Position numbers and translations under genes: made by a program. Positions 56,757 through 64,000 of a DNA stretch of 64,000 nucleotides are shown in pieces. Source of the stretch: Notolepis coatsorum. Lineage: Eukaryota > Chordata > Actinopteri > Aulopiformes > Paralepididae. The notes under the pieces are model-generated. The model saw only the letters and a program-made list of their open reading frames with translations. It was not told the DNA's origin and did not search any database. The DNA is taken from NCBI GenBank assembly GCA_963971535.1, contig OZ020589.1, positions 70,774,843 to 70,838,842 on the forward strand, given 5' to 3'. How positions within the stretch are numbered: position 1 is the first letter of the stretch; every line of letters begins with the position of its first letter.

Positions 56757-58172
56757 TCGGCTGCTGATGGAGGCGCAGTGTTCAGGGTAACAGAGCATGA
56801 GGTGAGGCGGACCTTTAAAAAAGTGAATATCAGGAAGGCAGCAGGTCCGGACGGCATCCCCGGCCGCGTCCTAAAAGTCTGTGCCGACCAACTGGCCCCA
56901 GTATTCACTGACATATTTAACCTGTCCTTAGAACAGGCTGTCATCCCCACCTGCCTGAAGAAGTCCACTATTATCCCTGTACCCAAAAAATCCAAGCCTG
57001 CTTGCCTCAACGACTACCGCCCTGTAGCTCTCACCTCCATAGCCATGAAGTGCTTTGAGAAGCTAGTAAAGGGCTACATCTGCTCCTCCCTCCCCATCAA
57101 CATGGACCCCCTGCAATTTGCATACCGCCCCAACAGGTCCACGGAGGACGCCATATCCCATGTGCTGCACACAGCAGCATCACACCTGGACAAGAGGCAG
57201 GGGAACTATGTGAGAATGCTATTCATCGACTACAGCTCGGCATTCAATACCATAGTCCCCTCCATACTCATAGCCAAGCTCAGGGACCTGGGCTTGGGCT
57301 ATGACCTCTGCCAGTGGGTCTTGGACTTCCTGACTGGCAGACCCCAGGTGGTGAGAGCAGGCAACTGCACCTCCTCATCCATCACCCTCAACATAGGGGC
57401 CCCCCAGGGCTGTGTTCTGAGTCCCCTCCTCTACTCCCTGTACACACACGACTGTGTGGCTCAGCGGAGTAGCAATACAATCGTCAAATTTGCTGACGAC
57501 ACAGTGGTGGTGGGCCTGATCTCTGCCAACGACGAGAGGGCCTACCTGGAAGAGGTCAAGGTCCTGGCGGGATGGTGCCAGGAAAACAGCCTCTCCCTGA
57601 ACGTCAGCAAAACAAAGGAGATGATTGTGGACTTCAGGAGGTCGGGGGTCAAGGACTACAGCCCCCTCAGCATCGACGGGGCACCGGTTGAGAGAGTCAA
57701 CAGCTTCAAGTACCTCGGAGCCTACATATCCGAGGACTTGACATGGACCACACACATTAACAGTGTGGTGAAGAAGGCACGACAACGCCTCTACTTCCTC
57801 AGGCGCCTAAGGAAGTTCCAAGTCAGCCAGAAGATCCTTAAGAACTTCTACTCATGTACAATAGAGAGCATCTTGACCGGCAACATCACCTCCTGGTTTG
57901 GGAATAGCACTGCAAAAGACCAAAGCAGACTACAAAGAGTGACACGTTCAGCCGAACGCACAATTGGAGGGGGGCTCCCCACCCTCCAGAACATTTACTA
58001 CAAGCGTTGCAAGGGCAAGGCTAAGAGAATCATTAAAGACTCCAGTCACCCGAACAACTGCCTCTTCGAACTGCTGCGGTCAGGCAAGCGATACAGGAGT
58101 CTCAAGGCGAGCACAGAAAGACTCAGAAGTAGCTTCTATCCCCAGGCCATCAGGCTGCTAAACGAACAATGA
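56757..58172 (+). pseudogene. LINE-B copy 2, RT frame open (472 codons), 5' truncated
   Basis: Open from [20 protein letters not shown] through [85 protein letters not shown] and [15 protein letters not shown] to NEQ-stop. Very similar to copies 1 and 3. It lacks endonuclease and ORF1, so it is dead on arrival. The 3' UTR continues to about 58677 with a tandem TTTAAACAAACACACTGTAG duplication and a TTGAACTTGAA tail. Confidence 0.88.
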
Positions 58173-58734
58173 ATGAACACTACACAACAACAACCACCAA
58201 ACGCACATAGCACACACATCCACACGCACACACTCACTTTAAACAAACACACTGTAGCACCCACTCCACACACTTTATAGCACACACCCACTTTAAACAA
58301 ACACACTGTAGCACCCACTCCCCACACTTTATATTTATGGATGAAGGATTGCACTACAACTCGTACACCTTACTGTAAATTGTACCTAAAATTGTACCTC
58401 ATCCCATTTCTGCTTTGCACTAGATAGTACTGTACATTAGTACACTGCATAGTATTGTGTATTGTATATTATATGGTAACTCAGAACATTGTACATATGT
58501 CTATACCGAACACTGTGACCTCATTTTCTTCTTCTAAATTCATGCTATATTATGTTATTATGTTATTTGATACTATCTTGTCTAGCACAGTCTCTGGAGC
58601 GTAACAGTAAGAAGCATTTTGTATGAAAGTATTCTGTACTTCTGTATGACAACTATTAAAGAACTTGAACTTGAAACTGGCCCCTGTAAATGTCCTAACC
58701 CAACCCCCTCCAATGTACAGTAAATTACCTCAAG

Positions 58735-59773
58735 TTTCAAGTTTCTTTAATAGTTGTCATACAGAAGTACAGAATACTTTTGTACAAAATGCTTCTTACT
58801 GTTGCGCTCCAGAGACTGTGCATGACAAGATAAGTATGAAATAAAAACATAGTAAAAATTAGAAGAAAAAAAAGAGGTCACAGTGTTCAGTTTAGACATA
58901 TGTACAATGTTCGTAGACGTAGTTACCATACAATATACAATACTGTGCAGTGTACTAATATACAATACTATATAGTGCAAGGCATAAATGGACGAGGTGC
59001 AGTTTAGGTACAATTCACAGTAGGTGTACGAGTTGTAGTGCAAATCCTTTATCAATAAATATAAAGTGTAAGTGTGTTTGTGTGATCTAAAGTGTGGAGA
59101 GTGGGTGCTGCAGTGTGTTGTTTGTTTGAGTGAGTGTGTGTGTGCGTGTGGTTGTGTGTGCTGTGTGCATTTGATGGTTGTTGCATAGTGATTATTGTTC
59201 GTTTAGCGATTATTGTTTGTTTAGCAGCCTGATGGCCTGGGGATAGAAGCTCCTTCTGAGTCTTTCTGTGCTCGCCATAAGACTCCGGTATCGCTTGCCT
59301 GACGGCAGCAGTTCAAAGAGGCAGTTGTTCGGGTGGCTCGAGTCCTTAATAATTCTCTTAGCCTTCCCCTTGCACCGCTTGTTGTAAATGTTCTGGAGGG
59401 TGGGAAGCCCCCCTCTAATTGTGCGTTCGGCTGAACGTGTCACTCTTTGTAGTCTGCTACGGTCTTGTGCAGTGCTATTCCCAAACCAGGAGGTGATGTT
59501 GCCGGTCAGGATGCTCTCTATTGTACATGAGTAGAAGTTCCTAAGGATCTTCTGACTGACTTGGAACTTCCTTAGGCGCCTGAGGAAGTAGAGGCGTTGT
59601 CGTGCCTTCTTCACAACACTGTCAATGTGTGTGGTCCATGTCAAGTCCTCGGATATGTGGGCTCCGAGGTACTTGAAACTGTTCACTCTCTCAACTGGTG
59701 CCCCGTCGATGCTGAGGGGGCTGTAGTCCTTGACCCCCGACCTCCTGAAGTCCACAATCATCTCTTTTGTATG
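58735..59773 (-). mobile_element. LINE-B copy 3, reverse orientation, heavily 5' truncated
   Basis: The minus strand encodes only the last 190 RT residues ([20 protein letters not shown] ... RLLNKQ), then the same 3' UTR to 58735. Nearly identical to copy 1. Inserted in the LINE-A 3' UTR. Confidence 0.88.
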
Positions 59774-60356
59774 GTTGTCAATATTCCAATGTACAGTTTT
59801 GCTTGTTTGTACAGTGTTTCCCCCCCCAACCCCCTCCAATGTACAGTAAATTACGTAGTATGGTTGTCAATATTCCAATGTACAGTTTTGCCTGTATAGT
59901 TGTACAGTGTTTCCCCCCCACCCAACCCCACCCAACCTCCTCCAATGTACAGTTTTACGTCAAATGTATATACTCCATTTTCTGGACTCTTTTTGTATCA
60001 CAAACAGTACTGTATTTGCAAATCTGGTATATCATAAATGTATAGATGTAGCAGTACTGTCTATCTGTATGTCATGTATGTCATATATGTCCTGATGAAT
60101 TGAAAATGGGGGACCCTGATTTAAACAAGACGAAAGTCTCTCTGGTCTGCATCCCCTTAACAATTGTGTGTATTGAGCCGTACTGTATTATACCCATTCT
60201 GCAATCTGTTAATAAAGTTTTCAATCAATCAATCAAATTAAATTAAATATAAAATGAGGTAAGATCAAATCAAATAGTAAATTTTTATAGAAAGTGTCTT
60301 GCGTAAAAGTGTGCATATTAAGGTGCAGGGTGCGAGTGTGTTCAAGAGTTTTTTAA

Positions 60357-63028
60357 CAATTTGAGTGCCAGCGACAAGATTTCTCGTTAGTTCATGCCGA
60401 CCGTTGAGTGCAAACAACGAGAGATCGATTTTTTTTTTTATTAGCGATTTCCATTCATATTTCATCAATCTAGCCTCACGTTACCACTGCAAACTCTCTC
60501 TGAGCTCCATTGGGAAAATACCGCCCCCTATCGTCTCTACCTGTGGTACATCCATGTTTAAGGAAGTTTTCTGCTCTGTTGGCCCCAGTCTAGTCACTAT
60601 CATTAACTCATCCCTAGCCTCTGGTTCTGTCCCAATCTATTTTAAGGAGGCAGTCGTACAGCCACTCCTTAAAAAGCCCAACCTAGACCCCACCATCCAT
60701 AATAATTTCAGACCCATCTCCAAGCTGCCCTTTGCATCAAAGGTGTTAGAAAAAGTTGTAGCCAACCAGCTCACCACCCACATGTCACAGAATAACATCT
60801 GTGACAAATTCCAATCTGGCTTCCGCAAACTCCACTCCACTGAATCTGCCCTTCTCAGAGTATCCAATGATCTCCTGATGTCTGCTGACTCTGGTGAATG
60901 CTCTGTTCTGGTCCTGTTAGACCCGAGTGCAGCGTTTGACACGGTCAACCACAACATCCTTTTGGACAGGCTCAGGGAGTGGGTGGGCATCTCTGGGAGC
61001 GCTCTAAACTGGTTTGCCTCTTATCTGAGGGAGAGAACGTTCTCGGTGGCTGTGGGTCCTTTTAAATCTGACCCCACCCCTCTCTCATGTGGGGTACCAC
61101 AGGGATCGGTGCTAGGACCACTCCTCTTTGCCATTTATATGCTTCCCCTAGGCCTCCTCATCAATAAATTCACCGGCATTAAATATCACTGCTACGCAGA
61201 CGACATACAACTACTCTGCTCTTTTAAACCCGACAACTTGGAGAAACTCAGCCTTCTCCAGGAGTGCCTGCTCGGCATTGAGAGCTGGATGGGGAGTAAC
61301 TTCCTCCAGTTAAATGCAAATAAAACGGAGGTGCTGATCGTAGCAGCTGAAAAGACTGCAGCTAGAGTGGCCACTCACTTGGGGTCCCTTAAAGACAACA
61401 TACGTCCCCACCTGAGAAACCTGGGTGTTGTCTTTGACCAGGCCATGAACCTAGACAAACATGTCAAAACACTCACACGCACCTGCTTCTTTCACCTCAG
61501 AAACATTGCAAAACTGCGCACCATCATATCTCACTCTGAACTAGAACTATCCGTGCATGCTTTTATTTCCTCTAGGCTTGACTACTGCAACTCACTTTTC
61601 ACCTGTCTCACCAAATCATCCACAGATAAACTACAAATGGTCCAAAATGCTGCAGCCAGGCTACTCACAAGGTAAAAAAAATCATGTCACATCACTCCCA
61701 TTTTGGTATCCCTGCACTGGCTCCCGGTACACTATAGAATTCACTTCAAAGTCCTCACTTTCACTTTCAGAGCACTTCACGGTCAGGCCCCTATCTACAT
61801 CACGGAACTCATCCATCCCTACACCAACACCCGCTCACTCAGATCTGCCGATCAGCACCTCCTAGTGATCCCCAGGACCAGGCTAAAAACAAGGGGTGAT
61901 CGAGCCTTCGAGGTGACAGCACCAAGGCTCTGGAACGCTCTCCCCCTGGACCTGCGAACTGCCCCCTCTGAGAACTCTTTTAAAAAACAACTAAAAACAC
62001 ATTTGTTCAGGCAGGCTTTTGATCATACATAGGCGCCTTTTCTTGTCCTCACTGTTCTATAGTTTTGTTTTAATTTGTGACTCATGATTTTATCCAAATT
62101 CTTTTATTCTTTTATTCTACTTTTTCTATCTGGTTTCACTGTTTTTAACTGCTGTTTGTTTGTTGTCATTTATTTCTGATTTTGTTTTATTATGTTTTTA
62201 TATTAAGCTGTAGTGTAAAGCACCCTGTGCATTCGTGCTGTGAAGGGTGCTATATATAAATAAAGGTCATTCATTCATTCATTCATACTTCACCCCTTTG
62301 GATTGGATTGAATGAAACGCATGGGGGGGGGGGGGAATCCTGCTTCCACATTTTACTTCTCAGGCATGTAACTCGAGCCGATCGGATTCATTGTGGACCA
62401 TCAGAACAGCGTGGAATCAGTGTTTCGACCACCCAGCGTTGGATCAATAAACGCGATCGATATTTGGAATGGCGATCAGGAATTGGAATCATCTTTTTGG
62501 AAAACATCTGATCTGAGGTAAGGAATCTATTTTACCAGTCTTAGGATAATCAGAGCTTTTTTCACAGAGATATCAACGTGGGCCCTATGTGTGTGTGCGT
62601 GTGCTGATCAGGAAATGGATAATCGATTTTTCAGCCCGCTTCTATAGCGTGCATAAATACACATTATACTATCGATAATCTAGCATTTATTTGAAAACTA
62701 TTCATAAATAGGCCGAAAAATTACAGTTTTTTTTGTATTCCAGTATATTCCAGTAAAGGGCGATTATCACAGAATCTTTATATTTTCCTGAAACTTTCAA
62801 AAAACGAGTTTTTCAAAATGGTATAAAACGGAAATGAACCGATTAAAAAACAATCCGTTTAGACAATGTTGACTGCAAACAAGTCATTGATAAGCGACGG
62901 CCATATTATACAAATAGCCATTATTTAAGATATAGTTTATGCGTTCACAAATATGAGAGCTCTATCATTGAAGTGGGCGTTGGCACGCAACAGGGTTCCG
63001 GGGCACCGGACCCGTGGCACGGAAAGTG
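60357..63028 (+). mobile_element. piggyBac-like element, copy v, split by LINE-C
   Basis: TTAA (60353-60356) then CAATTTGAGTGCCAGCGAC; right end ACGGAAAGTG then TTAA (63029-63032). Left part to about 60530 resembles copy iv (ATTCATCA/CAG..AGCCTC, AATACCGCC). After LINE-C it resumes near 62290 with GGCGATCAGGAATTGGAATC and GGTAAG at 62517-62522. Confidence 0.6.
60531..62287 (+). pseudogene. LINE-C (L2/Maui-like): RT and 3' end, one frameshift
   Basis: STCGTSMFKEVFCSVGPSLV, VVQPLLKKPNLDP, FRPISKLPFASKVLEKVV, FQSGFRKLHSTESAL, VLLDPSAAFDTVNHNILLDR, CGVPQGSVLGPLLFAIYM, YHCYADDIQLLC (YADD), HLRNLGVVFDQAM and SRLDYCNSLFTCL. After LLTR at 61675 a one-base shift leads to LHWLPVHYRIHFKVLTF and PRLWNALPLDLR, ending at 62032. 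The 3' UTR ends GGGTGCTATATATAAATAAA and (ATTC)n. L2-type by motif order. N-terminus and endonuclease missing. Confidence 0.88.
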
Positions 63029-63033
63029 TTAAG

Positions 63034-63140
63034 AGGCGTAGGGCTGGGCGATATGGCCAAAAACGTTATCGCGATAAAATTATAAAATAATTTTCATATA
63101 ACTCGATATCGATAATTATCGTCGATATAATGTCTGTCAA
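63034..63140. mobile_element. hAT-type terminal fragment
   Basis: TAGGGCTGGGCGATATGGCC, then AACGTTATCGCGATAAAA and TATCGATAATTATCGTCGAT, a form common at the ends of fish hAT elements. Only one end seen. Confidence 0.5.
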
Positions 63141-63415
63141 GTTTAATTAACTTCTTATGCCCGGCGCCGATGGACGGGCTATTAATAGACTTGTTTTGCT
63201 GCTGCGAATGTCTCGAGTTGATGTCGTCATCAGTCCGCGCACGTTAGCAGTTAGCCAGAGCAAGCGGTGTATTCCATGACAATGTACTAAATATGACCCT
63301 AAAATACTCCGTTCCGCCCCAATACATTGCAACGACGTCCACCGTATACCCCACACTACTCTAACCGTTACCCTCAGAATTCACGCCACACACCCACTCG
63401 GCATGTAAATTATAA

Positions 63416-64000
63416 AATAGCGCCGTGCAAGCTATTGGCCGCCTGATCACTGAGAACATAAGACGAATACTGCACGTACTTGATGCCGACAAGGAGGACA
63501 CCATACCTAAGGCGATGCTGTCCCTGGATGCTATGAAGGCCTTTGACAGGCTGGAATGGTCGTATCTGTGGGCAGTGCTAGAAAGGATGGGGTTAGGAAA
63601 AGGATTCATCGATATGATTAAAGTATTATACAAAGACCCATCGGCCATGATTACAACAGGCACAATCATCTCCCAAATATTTCCGGTATCACGCTCTGCC
63701 AGACAGGGTTGTCCTCTTAGTCCCGGACTGTTCAATCTATCATTAGAGCCTTTAGCACAATATATAAGACAATCCCAATCCATAGAACCAATCGTAATCA
63801 AGGGCACACAACAAAAAATTAGTTTATATGCGGACGATGTAATATTGTTCATGCAAAACCCCAACACCACATTGCCTCATCTGCTCAAGTTGATTGAGGA
63901 CTTTGGTGATTTATCGGGATTAAAGATAAATTGGCCGAAGTCGGCTTTCCTTCCACTTAACACCCCTGCAAAAAAAGATACAACCCTCCCAGGACAGATA
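63416..64000 (+). pseudogene. L1-like LINE reverse transcriptase, runs off the window
   Basis: A 194-codon open frame to the window edge: RLITENIRRILHVLDADKED, MLSLDAMKAFDRLEWSYLW (catalytic Asp), FIDMIKVLYKDPSAMITTG, SARQGCPLSPGLFNLSLEPL, ISLYADDVILFMQN (YADD), LIEDFGDLSGLKINWPKS. QGCPLSP and LEPLA place it with L1/Tx1-type ORF2. Left part truncated; a stop precedes at 63413. The rest of the ORF may continue beyond 64000. Confidence 0.85.

Larger units (their letters stand above)
54925..60235 (+). mobile_element. LINE-A (5' truncated), with two LINE-B insertions
   Basis: Coding from about 54925, RT at 55191-56740, then sequence resumes after LINE-B at 58678 (ACTGGCCCCTGTAAATGTCC, the same junction as 8207-8225 in the other copy), and again after the second LINE-B at 59774. 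The 3' UTR ends GATGAATTGAAAATGG, GACGAAAGTC, TTAACAATTGTGTGTATTGA and AATCAATCAATC at 60235. Short ATGGTTGTCAATATTCCAATG blocks are repeated at 59772 and 59862. Confidence 0.85.

Noticed and set aside
63361-63870. 169-codon minus-strand frame
   Set aside because: Antisense shadow of the L1-like reverse transcriptase.

Overview
This window looks like nuclear DNA of a teleost fish. It holds one recognisable multi-exon vertebrate gene with GT..AG introns, embedded in a dense mix of fish-type transposable elements: a DIRS element, a Ty3/gypsy element, CR1/L2-group and L1-like LINEs, tRNA-derived SINEs, hAT- and piggyBac-like DNA elements, foldback MITEs and long microsatellites. No bacterial genes, operons, CRISPR arrays or phage genes are present.

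The host gene is sh3d19 (SH3-domain protein 19, EBP/Eve-1) on the minus strand. I assembled 19 coding exons between 54724 and the stop codon at 20094. All reading phases agree across every junction, giving about 1,027 residues: a proline-rich N-terminal and central part with a PPxY motif, then five SH3 domains. The true 5' end lies beyond 54.7 kb or outside the window. Introns make up most of 20-54.7 kb and are filled with transposons.

Layout. 1-0.6 kb: end of a piggyBac-like element. 1.7-2.5 kb: tandem array and foldback MITE. 2.7-3.7 kb: intact DIRS-type gag ORF without element ends. 5.2-6.5 kb: L2-like LINE remnant with two nested SINEs. 7-10 kb: hAT-like element, LINE 3' end, two foldback elements. 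10.2-16.1 kb: minus-strand gypsy element with a 4-bp target duplication and a broken pol. 17.6-18.5 kb: hAT element. 18.9-20.0 kb: minisatellite just after the sh3d19 stop. 20.1-54.7 kb: sh3d19 with intronic insertions, including LINE-B with a hAT inside it (33.8-36.4 kb), a hAT-like repeat containing a likely solo LTR with heat-shock-element motifs (36.8-38.1 kb), piggyBac-like copies (38.2-42.6 kb), a (CA)n tract and a complete-ended DIRS element (45.56-52.34 kb). 54.9-60.2 kb: LINE-A carrying two LINE-B insertions in opposite orientations. 60.4-63.0 kb: piggyBac-like element split by LINE-C. 63.4-64 kb: L1-like reverse transcriptase running off the edge.

The most interesting items are the DIRS element, which keeps its gag ORF, inverted repeats and internal complementary region but has no visible reverse transcriptase or tyrosine recombinase and carries a 5S rRNA-like segment with compensatory helix changes; the solo-LTR-like insertion with clustered heat-shock elements; the stand-alone intact gag-like ORF; and a splice donor kept in all five piggyBac-like copies. 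All identifications were made by eye from sequence and remembered family features; no database search was run.
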